DNA of 9,270 nucleotides, taken from the NCBI GenBank assembly GCA_016291895.1, contig JAEEZO010000059.1, positions 1 through 9,270 on the forward strand. The letters run 5' to 3'. The stretch is from Caryophanales bacterium. GTDB lineage: Bacteria > Bacillota_I > Bacilli_A > RF39 > UBA660. Under the pieces are notes generated by a model that had not been told where the DNA came from, ran no database searches, and saw only the letters and a program-made list of their open reading frames with translations. A program made the translations under genes and the position numbers. Shown here piece by piece: positions 1-6,273 of the stretch (within the stretch, counting starts at the first letter, position 1; the number at the start of each line of letters is the position of its first letter).

Positions 1-805
1 CATTATTACCAGTTATTTTAGCAACAATAACTTCACTAGATGAAATTGTTGTTTGTAATTCCTCTTGTTCTATCTCTTCTACATTAACAAATCTTTCACT
101 AACATAGCCTTCTTTTCCATAGTAATCAATCAAATACCAACCATCAGATTTATCAAGAATTGTAAATTTATCACCAGTATTACAATAACCAATACGATTA
201 TTTGTACCTGTTTCCATTGATGAACGTACATTCACTTTATCACCTGTTATTACAGCGATTGAAACTTTGGTTTCTTCTTGTACTGGTTCTTCAGTAGCAA
301 CTGGTTCAGGGCTCATTGGATTAATCCAATTAATAAATGAACGATTAACGAAACCAATTTTTAATTCGTTGTTATCGTCATAATAATTAATTACAGCCCA
401 ACCATCATCACTAATGGCGTTTACAGAAACTTTATCGCCTTTTTTTAATAAATGGCAATATTCATTTCCTCCTGGCAATAAATATACACCAGCATTATCT
501 GTAGTAACATACATATCATAAAATTCAGGTTTATAATTAGGCATTTCAATATTAGTAAAGTCGATATTTTCATTTTTGATATAACCTATTGTTTCACCAT
601 TAGAAACAAAAACATAGTCACCAGTTGTATAAAAATAAGTGTAAGGAACAGATTCAACTTGAGACTCAGAAGTTTCTACACTATTAGCAGTAGCTCTATT
701 TAATAAATTATGAGTTAAGGTAATTCCACCACCAATAAATAATCCAGCAGCAAGAATTAAAGCCCCAATTTTCTTTTTATTTATCTTTAAATTCTTTGTC
801 TTCAT
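1..805 (-). CDS. Membrane-anchored bacterial SH3 (SH3b) repeat protein, C-terminus cut by left edge
   Basis: The frame is open from an ATG at 805 to the window edge, giving 268 residues. A basic N-terminus is followed by a hydrophobic stretch at about residues 13-31 that acts as signal peptide or anchor. Outside it lie a short degenerate SH3-like piece (61-82), one SH3b-like domain (97-158) and a well-formed SH3b domain (183-241). The latter has the typical ITGDKVNVRSS start and DGWYLIDYYGKEGYV end. At 259-268 the sequence VIVAKITGNN repeats the start of that domain, so another SH3b domain probably begins at the edge. SH3b domains commonly bind peptidoglycan or other wall polymers. A role as a wall-binding surface protein is inferred, and no catalytic domain is visible in this part. 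An in-frame ATG at 823 would add six residues. The start at 805 is preferred because a G-rich run lies 11 bp upstream and the N-terminus then looks like a normal export signal. Confidence 0.88.
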   Translation of the reverse strand, partial: MKTKNLKINKKKIGALILAAGLFIGGGITLTHNLLNRATANSVETSESQVESVPYTYFYTTGDYVFVSNGETIGYIKNENIDFTNIEMPNYKPEFYDMYVTTDNAGVYLLPGGNEYCHLLKKGDKVSVNAISDDGWAVINYYDDNNELKIGFVNRSFINWINPMSPEPVATEEPVQEETKVSIAVITGDKVNVRSSMETGTNNRIGYCNTGDKFTILDKSDGWYLIDYYGKEGYVSERFVNVEEIEQEELQTTISSSEVIVAKITGNN

Positions 806-831
806 AAAAATCAAAACCCCCATTTATCTTT

Positions 832-851
832 TTATGGATACTTATCCTTAA
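832..851. repeat. Imperfect 20-bp inverted repeat in the leader of the left-edge SH3b gene
   Basis: Two 9-bp arms, TTATGGATA and TATCCTTAA, are separated by 2 bp and match at 8 of 9 positions as an inverted repeat. The element starts just downstream of the expected transcription start (about 855) of the strong promoter at 862-890. That position suits a repressor operator. A small leader stem-loop is possible, but the 2-base spacer makes a long RNA hairpin less natural. No regulator gene is in the window. Confidence 0.4.
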
Positions 852-861
852 GACTTGCTAA

Positions 862-890
862 ATTATATCATATTTACACAAAAATGTCAA
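862..890 (-). promoter_or_regulatory. Consensus sigma-A promoter with extended -10 for the left-edge SH3b gene
   Basis: On the minus strand TTGACA (885-890) and TATAAT (862-867) are both perfect consensus and are separated by exactly 17 bp. A TG one base upstream of the -10 (869-870) makes it an extended -10. It follows the terminator of the upstream SH3b gene and predicts a leader of about 50 nt. This is the strongest promoter in the window and suggests high or tightly repressible expression. Confidence 0.88.
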
Positions 891-897
891 ATAAAAC

Positions 898-920
898 AAA
901 AAAAGAGATATAAATCTCTT
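898..920 (-). terminator. Intrinsic terminator of the upstream SH3b gene
   Basis: The arms AAGAGAT (903-909) and ATCTCTT (914-920) form a 7-bp stem with a 4-base loop, followed on the minus strand by a run of seven T. The last two bases of the TAA stop at 919-921 lie in the stem. It separates the two SH3b genes into different transcripts. Confidence 0.75.
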
Positions 921-1905
921 AAATTGTTTTCTCACTACTATTTTCGAAATGTAAGTTTTCTAATCCATTTGGAACTTTCTTAACATATATTTCTTCTAAA
1001 CAAGTTAATTCATCACTTATATAGCCTTCAACACCATTAAAGATAACATGATACCAACCATTACTATGATCAAGAACAAGAGCTTCATCACCTTTATTAA
1101 GGCTTTTTTCAACATTCTTTTTCTCTTTTTTAGGCTCTCTTCTTAAATTAACATCAGTTCCTGTGATTCTTAAATACATTCTTGAACTATTAATTATATC
1201 AATCATTTCATCACGAGATATAAAAGTTCCATTTTTCCCATGCATATAACCAATAAAACTATCATAAGCAACAATGTACCATTCATCATCGCTCCATTCT
1301 GGACCATATACAATACCAACTATCCTTGCATAATCACCTTTTTTAGCTGTAGTTAATATACCACCTTCATCCATATCAATACGAATTCTTGTATTATTAT
1401 CAAAACATACATAGCGTTCATCAGGAGCTGCACTTTCTGTCAAATGGCCTCCTAAAGCCCTAACACTTTCCAAAGGGACATAACCAAGTCTTCGATGATC
1501 ATGAGATAAATCATAATTATATTTTTCTTGAGGAACATTATATAAAACTAGAGCATAATCACCATCAATAAGAACAATTTTAGCTTGATTACTTACTCTA
1601 ACTTTGCCAACATAAGCTCCACCACCAGGTTCAAGCGTTAGGGTTGCACCTTGATTTAGTGAAACATCAAAACCACTATATACTATAGGAGCTTTGGTTG
1701 GTTCTATCTCTTTATCATCAACTTTTCTTTCAATACTAGGCGGTCTAACATCACCAATAGTATTACCTTCTTCTATTCCACCACTAGGTATAGTAAATGC
1801 CAAAACCATAGCTGTAATAAAAGCAAGAGTTCCTGTTAAAGTTATTTTAGGATGCTCTTTAGCAAGTTCAATTAATTTATCAGTTACTTTTAAATTACCA
1901 ATCAT
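919..1905 (-). CDS. Membrane-anchored SH3b repeat protein
   Basis: The product has 328 residues. The start ATG at 1905 follows AGAGG with 5-bp spacing. A cytoplasmic N-terminus of about 20 residues precedes one transmembrane segment (about 22-40). A Pro/charged linker then leads to three SH3-like units: about 110-150 (GDYALVLYN to LGYVPLESV), 165-230, and a clear SH3b domain at 244-302 with TGTDVNLRREP, GDEALVLDHSNGWYHV and GVEGYISDEL. The first two units are assigned by their GDYA/GYV spacing only. Domains of this type in Bacillota usually bind wall peptides or glycans. A structural or wall-sensing role is inferred, since no enzyme domain is present. The neighbouring gene downstream is of the same architecture, but the two N-termini are not similar, so they are distant relatives and not a fresh duplication. 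Confidence 0.88.
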   Translation of the reverse strand: MIGNLKVTDKLIELAKEHPKITLTGTLAFITAMVLAFTIPSGGIEEGNTIGDVRPPSIERKVDDKEIEPTKAPIVYSGFDVSLNQGATLTLEPGGGAYVGKVRVSNQAKIVLIDGDYALVLYNVPQEKYNYDLSHDHRRLGYVPLESVRALGGHLTESAAPDERYVCFDNNTRIRIDMDEGGILTTAKKGDYARIVGIVYGPEWSDDEWYIVAYDSFIGYMHGKNGTFISRDEMIDIINSSRMYLRITGTDVNLRREPKKEKKNVEKSLNKGDEALVLDHSNGWYHVIFNGVEGYISDELTCLEEIYVKKVPNGLENLHFENSSEKTI

Positions 1906-1921
1906 ATTAACCTCTATTTTA

Positions 1922-1927
1922 ATTATA
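1922..1927 (-). promoter_or_regulatory. Candidate -10 box for the SH3b gene at 919-1905
   Basis: A perfect TATAAT lies on the minus strand 16 bp before the start codon. It is preceded by alternating TA sequence and the tdk terminator. No good -35 is seen at 17 bp (only T-rich sequence), so this is a weak call in very AT-rich DNA. Initiation here would give a leader beginning almost at the ribosome binding site. Confidence 0.4.
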
Positions 1928-1942
1928 ATATATATAATATAT

Positions 1943-1968
1943 AAAAAAAAGTAACATAGTTACTTTTT
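1943..1968 (-). terminator. tdk: Intrinsic terminator of tdk
   Basis: A perfect 10-bp stem (1946-1955 with 1959-1968, core GTAAC/GTTAC) and 3-base loop are followed on the minus strand by eight T. The tdk stop codon (1960-1962) is inside the stem. Confidence 0.85.
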
Positions 1969-2559
1969 ATTGTAAAATTTACGATGTGTCTTTAATCTAA
2001 AGCATCTTGCACAAGCAACTGTATAAGTCACTTTTCCTTCGCCATCAATTGCTACACTATCACCTTCTGTTTGAACTTTTCCATCAATCAACCGAACATT
2101 GAACATGGCTTTTTTACCACATTCACATATTGTTTTAACTTCTGTTAATTCATGAGCAATTTCAAGAAGTCTTCTTGCCCCAGGGAAACTATTACATTTA
2201 AAGTCCGTTCTTAATCCATAGCACATAACAGGTATATTAAGATCTACTACAATATCCATTAATTGATCCACTTGATCTTCTGATAAAAATTGCGCTTCAT
2301 CAACCATTAGTAAATCAACATTTGTATATTTTTCAACAATAATATCATATATATTAGCTTTTGGCTCTATTAAAAAATCAACTTTCTTTTTTGCACCTAT
2401 TCTTGATACAATGAAATCACTACCTTTTGTATCAACTTTAGGTTTCATAAGAATAGCTTTCATACCTTGTTCTTCATAATTATAAAGACATTGAATAATT
2501 CTTGTTGTTTTACCACTATTCATTGCTCCATAATAAAAATATAATTTTGCCACAACCAT
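1960..2559 (-). CDS. tdk: Thymidine kinase (type II)
   Basis: The enzyme phosphorylates thymidine to dTMP with ATP in the cytoplasm, salvaging thymidine for DNA synthesis. With ATG at 2559 the protein has 199 residues, normal for the family. The Walker A loop is GAMNSGKT (11-18) and the Walker B/catalytic motif is DEAQ (87-90), whose Glu is the catalytic base in characterised type II enzymes. The lasso region begins at YGLRTDFKCNSFPGARRL (about 114-131). Four cysteines (145, 147, 183, 186) form the structural zinc site. The first pair is spaced CxC, shorter than the CxxC I recall in some homologues. The YFYYGAMNSGKT start resembles lactobacillus and streptococcus enzymes. AGAGG lies 7 bp before the ATG. 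A GTG at 2562 is in frame but only 4 bp from AGAGG, so it is less likely. No convincing promoter was found. The gene follows two terminator-like hairpins. Confidence 0.97.
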   Translation of the reverse strand: MVVAKLYFYYGAMNSGKTTRIIQCLYNYEEQGMKAILMKPKVDTKGSDFIVSRIGAKKKVDFLIEPKANIYDIIVEKYTNVDLLMVDEAQFLSEDQVDQLMDIVVDLNIPVMCYGLRTDFKCNSFPGARRLLEIAHELTEVKTICECGKKAMFNVRLIDGKVQTEGDSVAIDGEGKVTYTVACARCFRLKTHRKFYNKK

Positions 2560-2585
2560 CACCTATCCTCTATATAAATCTTAAC

Positions 2586-2614
2586 AAAAAAAGATGATTA
2601 ATTAAATCATCTTT
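2586..2614 (-). terminator. Terminator-like hairpin just upstream of tdk
   Basis: A perfect 10-bp stem (2590-2599 with 2605-2614, core AAGATGATT) and 5-base loop are followed by seven T on the minus strand. It is the second such structure after the gene ending at 2667 and lies about 30 bp before the tdk start codon. It may be a backup terminator, or a hairpin in the tdk leader if a promoter lies between the two hairpins. Confidence 0.7.
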
Positions 2615-2642
2615 ACAATTTTTAACTAATTATCAAACCAAT

Positions 2643-2668
2643 AAAAAAGATGATATATATCATCTTTT
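2643..2668 (-). terminator. Intrinsic terminator of the anchored protein gene at 2667-3362
   Basis: A perfect 10-bp stem (2645-2654 with 2659-2668) and 4-base loop are followed by a T run on the minus strand. The stop codon overlaps the stem. The 24-bp hairpin differs at one base from the hairpin at 4049-4072, which follows the surface protein gene. Confidence 0.82.
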
Positions 2669-3362
2669 ACATATCATATGCAGGTCCGTATTCTCTTACA
2701 ATTGTTGGATCACCAAGTTCGCCATTTTCATATTTCATTCTAAATTCAGCATATTGAGTATTATGATTATTAGATTCACCTTCAGGCATAAATTGTGCTT
2801 TTACATTTGAGCATTCTGGGAAAGTTATTCCATTATCATCACTTTGCCAATCGCTAATTGAGAAAAATTCTAAATCATCTGCAGCATAATTCTTTATTTG
2901 ACCATCAACCATATTATATACGCCTAGTAGAACTGCGCTAGTATTTCCATATCTAAATAAAACATATTTATCATAGAATTCATATCTATCAACACCAAAA
3001 TAATCTAATTTAAATGAACTAATTATATCGATTCCATTAACCATGATACTATCAGCTTTACATACAGGATTTTCTTCTTTTGATGATTTTATAATTATCG
3101 TATTTCCATTAAAGGTTTCTGTAGAATCTTTACCACATTCAAGGGTAATTTTCTTTCTTTGAACAGTTTCACTTGGTTGTTTATCAACTGGATTATCTGG
3201 GTTATTTCTTCCTAATAATGTACCGTCATCAAATATAGCTAATAAAAGAATACTAAGTACACAAAAGAAAGTTATTCCTAACATTACCGTCATTGCTTTT
3301 GATTTAGGACTTCTTCCTTTAACCTTTTTTACTATTTTTTCTTCTTTAACTTCTTCTTCCAT
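2667..3362 (-). CDS. Single-pass membrane protein of unknown function, shared anchor with neighbour, distinct ectodomain
   Basis: The product has 231 residues. An acidic then basic cytoplasmic tail (1-24) precedes a transmembrane segment (about 25-44, containing a Cys), then DDGTLLG and a Pro-rich linker. The likely extracellular domain (about 70-231) has Cys 76, 101 and 184, with TFNGNTIIIKSS, DKYVLFRYGN and VLLGVYNMVDGQIKN-like strand patterns. I do not recognise this domain; it looks beta-rich. No lipobox or cleavage site is evident, so it is probably a signal-anchored protein facing the outside. Residues 15-51 are about 90% identical to the equivalent part of the gene immediately upstream at 3438-3995, while the rest is unrelated. 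The start ATG has AGGAG at 6 bp. The gene has its own promoter and terminator, so it is a separate unit. Confidence 0.85.
   Translation of the reverse strand: MEEEVKEEKIVKKVKGRSPKSKAMTVMLGITFFCVLSILLLAIFDDGTLLGRNNPDNPVDKQPSETVQRKKITLECGKDSTETFNGNTIIIKSSKEENPVCKADSIMVNGIDIISSFKLDYFGVDRYEFYDKYVLFRYGNTSAVLLGVYNMVDGQIKNYAADDLEFFSISDWQSDDNGITFPECSNVKAQFMPEGESNNHNTQYAEFRMKYENGELGDPTIVREYGPAYDM
3211..3320. repeat. Duplicated leader segment, copy 1 (membrane-anchor coding region)
   Basis: Aligned without gaps to 3841-3950, about 96 of 110 bases match by eye. It encodes the basic stretch, transmembrane segment and DDGTLLG motif. Similarity stops abruptly on the ectodomain side. On the other side it is partly maintained through the start codon into the promoter. 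Confidence 0.9.
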
Positions 3363-3380
3363 TTTACTCTCCTATTATTA

Positions 3381-3409
3381 ATTATACATAATAATTTTTT
3401 TTAAGTAAA
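3381..3409 (-). promoter_or_regulatory. Promoter of the anchored protein gene at 2667-3362
   Basis: TATAAT (3381-3386) and TTTACT (3404-3409) lie 17 bp apart on the minus strand, with ATG directly before the -10. The same -35 hexamer, spacing and flanking ATG occur in the promoter of the paralogue at 4015-4043. Conservation between the two raises confidence even though the -35 is not consensus. The -35 starts right after the T tract of the upstream terminator. Confidence 0.7.
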
Positions 3410-3410
3410 G

Positions 3411-3435
3411 AAAAAAGATGATTTAGAAATCATCT
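3411..3435 (-). terminator. Intrinsic terminator of the anchored protein gene at 3438-3995
   Basis: An 8- to 9-bp stem of AGATGATT type (3416-3423 with 3428-3435) has a small loop and a run of T on the minus strand. It lies 2 bp beyond the stop codon and shares the GATGA/TCATC core with the neighbouring terminators. Confidence 0.75.
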
Positions 3436-3437
3436 AA

Positions 3438-3995
3438 TTATTTCTCGAAAGCAATATTACAAGCACTTGGTCCAGTACATTTATTATTGTATCCACTTGG
3501 AATAGCTTTATATCCTGTTTCCGTCTTTGTTAAATCAAGTGCATATGTATACCAATTTCCAGGCTCTTCTGAATTATATTCATCAAACATTAATATTGTT
3601 GTACCATCTACTGTAGTTATATTATAGTATGTGCTTATTTCTTCATAGGCTCCATTGTCACCTGTTATAGTATAAATTGTAGCTTTACCATCTTCGAACA
3701 ATTCAAAATATTCTTCATCCTGTGCAGCTTCCCCAATTGCTACATATTTACCAGTATAACTATCATTATTATTACTTGGTGTGTCATCTTTAGGTTTTTC
3801 TTGTTGTTCATCTGTACTTACAGGTGGCTTATCTTTTCCGCCAAGTAATGTACCGTCATCAAGAATTGCTAATAAAAGTATACTAAGTACACAAAAGAAA
3901 GTTACTCCTAATAATACAGTCATTGCTTTTGATTTTGTGCTTCTACCTTTAACTACTTTTTCTTCTGTTTTAGGTTCCTTCTTTTCTTCTTCCAT
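3438..3995 (-). CDS. Single-pass membrane protein of unknown function with lipocalin-like beta-rich ectodomain
   Basis: The product has 185 residues. An acidic/basic cytoplasmic tail (1-24) precedes a transmembrane segment (about 26-45), then DDGTLLGG and a Lys/Asp/Asn-rich linker (53-79). A small extracellular domain follows (about 80-185). Its pattern of short strands, YTGKYVAIGEA, YFELFEDGKATIYTITGDNG and TTVDGTTILMFDE, resembles small lipocalin/META-like beta-barrels in style, but I do not identify a family. Cys 173 and 179 near the C-terminus could form a disulfide. The anchor is nearly the same as that of the downstream gene at 2667-3362, while the ectodomains are unrelated. AGGAGG lies 5 bp before the ATG. 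A dedicated promoter and terminator frame the gene. A surface or sensory role is inferred from topology only. Confidence 0.85.
   Translation of the reverse strand: MEEEKKEPKTEEKVVKGRSTKSKAMTVLLGVTFFCVLSILLLAILDDGTLLGGKDKPPVSTDEQQEKPKDDTPSNNNDSYTGKYVAIGEAAQDEEYFELFEDGKATIYTITGDNGAYEEISTYYNITTVDGTTILMFDEYNSEEPGNWYTYALDLTKTETGYKAIPSGYNNKCTGPSACNIAFEK
3841..3950. repeat. Duplicated leader segment, copy 2 (membrane-anchor coding region)
   Basis: Partner of 3211-3320 at an offset of exactly 630 bp. The offset grows to 634 bp at the promoter because this copy has one extra codon in the N-terminal tail and one extra base in the leader. Confidence 0.9.
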
Positions 3996-4014
3996 CTTAT
4001 CCTCCTCTAGTTTT

Positions 4015-4043
4015 ATTATACATATTTATAATATTCAAGTAAA
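4015..4043 (-). promoter_or_regulatory. Promoter of the anchored protein gene at 3438-3995
   Basis: TATAAT (4015-4020) and TTTACT (4038-4043) are 17 bp apart on the minus strand, with ATG directly before the -10, as in the paralogue's promoter. The -10 is 19 bp from the start codon and AGGAGG lies between them. The -35 sits next to the T tract of the preceding terminator. Confidence 0.7.
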
Positions 4044-4045
4044 TG

Positions 4046-4073
4046 AAAAAAAGATGAAATATATCATCTTTTT
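4046..4073 (-). terminator. Intrinsic terminator of the surface protein gene
   Basis: A 10-bp stem (4048-4057 with 4064-4073, core AAGATGA/TCATCTT) and 6-base loop are followed by seven T on the minus strand. It lies 6 bp past the stop codon. Its 24-bp core differs at one base from the terminator at 2645-2668. Confidence 0.82.
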
Positions 4074-4079
4074 ATTTTT

Positions 4080-6194
4080 TTAATTAAACTTTTTTCTTAA
4101 ACCTAATGATAATCCAAAAGTCATTGTTGAACAAATAAGAGCACAAACAGATTTCATAATATCATCACCAGTTTTAGGAGTTTCTTCCTTATCCTCAGTA
4201 ACATTAAATGTTGTATTTAATTCACCATCATTATATACAAATGTTACTTTATGTTCGCCAACAGATAAAGTATTTAAATAACTTGGAATAAATGTAGCAA
4301 TAGTACTTCCTGAAGTAATTTTTACTTCTTGTTCAGCAAGTAAAGCTTTTCCATCTACCATAACTTCTCTTAAATTATCAATTTCACCATTTGTCTTAAG
4401 TACCATTTCAACATTTGAATTTAATACATATGTTTGAGGATCTGATAACATTTTATAAATAAATTTAAATTTAGGAGTTAAAACAATATCTTCTCTAACA
4501 ATAATATTTTCTACAGGAGAATCTTCATAGAAATAACCTAAGAATTCATATCCTTCTTTTTCAAGTTTATATTCATCGATTGTTACATCAACTGATGAAC
4601 CATAATCAGCCATGATTTCTTTATCACCAATAGTTACTTTAAATTGTTCTACTTCATAGAAGGCATTAAATTCTTTATTTCCTGTACTTCCTTTAGGAAT
4701 AGTAACTTCCATTCCTAAAGCATGATCTTCATCATCTTTCCAATCAACGAAACGGAATCCTTCTTTTTCAGGATTATTTAATTTAATATCTTCACTTTCA
4801 ATTGTATATTCAGTTGGATTTTCAGCTTCTCCACCATCTAAATTATACTTAATTGTATATTTAATAGGTGTCCATTTAGCATAAGCAGTAACATCTTCAT
4901 CTCTATTCCATGATGTTAATTCTTTTGTTAAATCTTCATCACTATACCAACCAGCAAGTTCATATCCTTCTTTTTCTGTTCTATCATTAAAATTTGCTAA
5001 AGCAATAGCGGGTCCTTCATCAGGAGTTGAAGTCATAGCTTCAATTTCTCTTCCACCATTTGTTTCAAGTGTTAATATATATTCATTTGAATAATAGAAT
5101 GTTACGGTAACATCACTTGTTCCCATTGTACCAGTTTTATTACCATCAGTTCTAATTAAACGATATCCTTCAGGTACATCAGCAGCATTTAATTCAGTTG
5201 CTTCATAAGGTTCACCTTCACCATAAGGAACTCTTTGTGGATCAATAATACTAACTTCTTGTTCTTCGTTACCATCAATTAAATATTTAACAGTTAAATA
5301 ATGAATTTTTACAACTTCATAATCATTATCACCAGCTGGAATATTTTTATATCCTTCAGCCATATGAGAGTTTTGTAATTCACCATTAGGGAATTCACCA
5401 CCTGTAACAGTAATTACAGCATCATCTTCATCATTTAAAATGTAATCGTCACCAGTAGCACTAAATTCACCACTCTTAATATTTATTTGAGATTGTTCAT
5501 AAGCATAAAATCTACCATTTACTTTAGTTTCTTCAACATTAACAATAGCAGTTGCTTCAGCTTCAACATCACCAGTTATTGTTGCTCCACTAATATCCAT
5601 ATTAGCAGATGATAAAATACAAAAATAATCATCATCTTTATCAGTAGCTAAACTTGTAGTAAATGTTCCACCTTTAATCGTAACTTTACTTGGATTATAA
5701 TAACTTCCTTCAAGTCCACTTAAGTTGTTTACACAATAATAATTAGCAGTAAATTTTCCATCATTAATGGTAATTGCACCATCATATGTTGAAATTAAAT
5801 AGTCAGCATTTTCTCCAACAAATTCACCATTATTGATTACTAATTCGCCACCAGAAACGGTTATTCCGTAAAGTCCATTAGTAACAATCTTACCATTACC
5901 ATCAATGGTTAATTTAGCTTTAGCAGTAATATTATAATTATTATAATCAGGTAACGTTAAAGTATAACCTGCTAAATTAAGTGTTGTTTCATCCATTACA
6001 ACAATAAATGGTGTAACAGATAAATCTTCCGTAAATGTAATTTCACCTGATAGATTAATTCTATCATTTGCTGCCCCTGTAGCATGGGCTTTTAATTCTT
6101 CAAAGTTTGTTACTTCAAATGTTTCAGCAGCACGAACCGTTGTTGCCATTAAAAATAGTCCTAAAAATAGAAATAAACTCAATATTTTTTTCAT
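4080..6194 (-). CDS. Secreted, wall-anchored multidomain surface protein (beta-helix, MucBP-like, InlB B repeats, PKTGD tail)
   Basis: The product has 704 residues. It is exported by a signal peptide (1 to about 23, cut near VRAA). Residues about 25-275 show repeated GGxF-type turns such as ITINDGKF, VTIKGGTF, INIKSGEF and ITVTGGEF, typical of a right-handed beta-helix. Residues about 297-369 resemble a MucBP domain (YLTVKYLIDG, then GYRLIRTDGNKTGTM and VTVTFYY). Next come three InlB/Listeria-Bacteroides B-repeat-like units (about 371-443, 446-515 and 518-578), with GYELAGWYSDEDL and AKWTP marking the first. An Ig-like module (about 580-665) ends the exposed part. The C-terminus has TPKTGD, a hydrophobic stretch and RKKFN, a variant sortase signal. 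An adhesin or glycan-binding role is inferred. The ATG at 6194 has AGGAGG at 7 bp; the in-frame TTG at 6200 is only 1 bp from it and is rejected. Confidence 0.92.
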   Translation of the reverse strand: MKKILSLFLFLGLFLMATTVRAAETFEVTNFEELKAHATGAANDRINLSGEITFTEDLSVTPFIVVMDETTLNLAGYTLTLPDYNNYNITAKAKLTIDGNGKIVTNGLYGITVSGGELVINNGEFVGENADYLISTYDGAITINDGKFTANYYCVNNLSGLEGSYYNPSKVTIKGGTFTTSLATDKDDDYFCILSSANMDISGATITGDVEAEATAIVNVEETKVNGRFYAYEQSQINIKSGEFSATGDDYILNDEDDAVITVTGGEFPNGELQNSHMAEGYKNIPAGDNDYEVVKIHYLTVKYLIDGNEEQEVSIIDPQRVPYGEGEPYEATELNAADVPEGYRLIRTDGNKTGTMGTSDVTVTFYYSNEYILTLETNGGREIEAMTSTPDEGPAIALANFNDRTEKEGYELAGWYSDEDLTKELTSWNRDEDVTAYAKWTPIKYTIKYNLDGGEAENPTEYTIESEDIKLNNPEKEGFRFVDWKDDEDHALGMEVTIPKGSTGNKEFNAFYEVEQFKVTIGDKEIMADYGSSVDVTIDEYKLEKEGYEFLGYFYEDSPVENIIVREDIVLTPKFKFIYKMLSDPQTYVLNSNVEMVLKTNGEIDNLREVMVDGKALLAEQEVKITSGSTIATFIPSYLNTLSVGEHKVTFVYNDGELNTTFNVTEDKEETPKTGDDIMKSVCALICSTMTFGLSLGLRKKFN

Positions 6195-6201
6195 TTTCAA
6201 T

Positions 6202-6207
6202 CCTCCT
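6202..6207 (-). promoter_or_regulatory. Ribosome binding site that decides the surface protein start
   Basis: A perfect AGGAGG lies 7 bp before ATG 6194 and only 1 bp before the in-frame TTG at 6200. The spacing rules out the longer form of the protein. Confidence 0.85.
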
Positions 6208-6244
6208 ATATCTCACACAAGTTTCTATCGTATAACCTATTATA

Positions 6245-6273
6245 ATTATATGAAACTGGTAAAAAATAAGCAA
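6245..6273 (-). promoter_or_regulatory. Candidate promoter of the surface protein gene
   Basis: TTGCTT (6268-6273) and TATAAT (6245-6250) are 17 bp apart on the minus strand. A second overlapping-phase TATAAT lies at 6239-6244. The -35 matches only TTG of consensus. It predicts a leader of about 44 nt, longer than those of the neighbouring genes. Confidence 0.5.

Noticed and set aside
1694..1954. Plus-strand open frame of 86 codons opposite the SH3b gene
   Set aside because: It is antisense to the signal-anchor coding region, whose reverse complement naturally stays open, and has no ribosome site or family resemblance.
3781..4083. Plus-strand open frame of 100 codons
   Set aside because: It is antisense to the anchor of the 3438-3995 gene and crosses its promoter and the neighbouring terminator.
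6195..6200. TTG at 6200 as start of the surface protein
   Set aside because: It is 1 bp from AGGAGG, too close; ATG 6194 has ideal spacing and gives a normal signal peptide.
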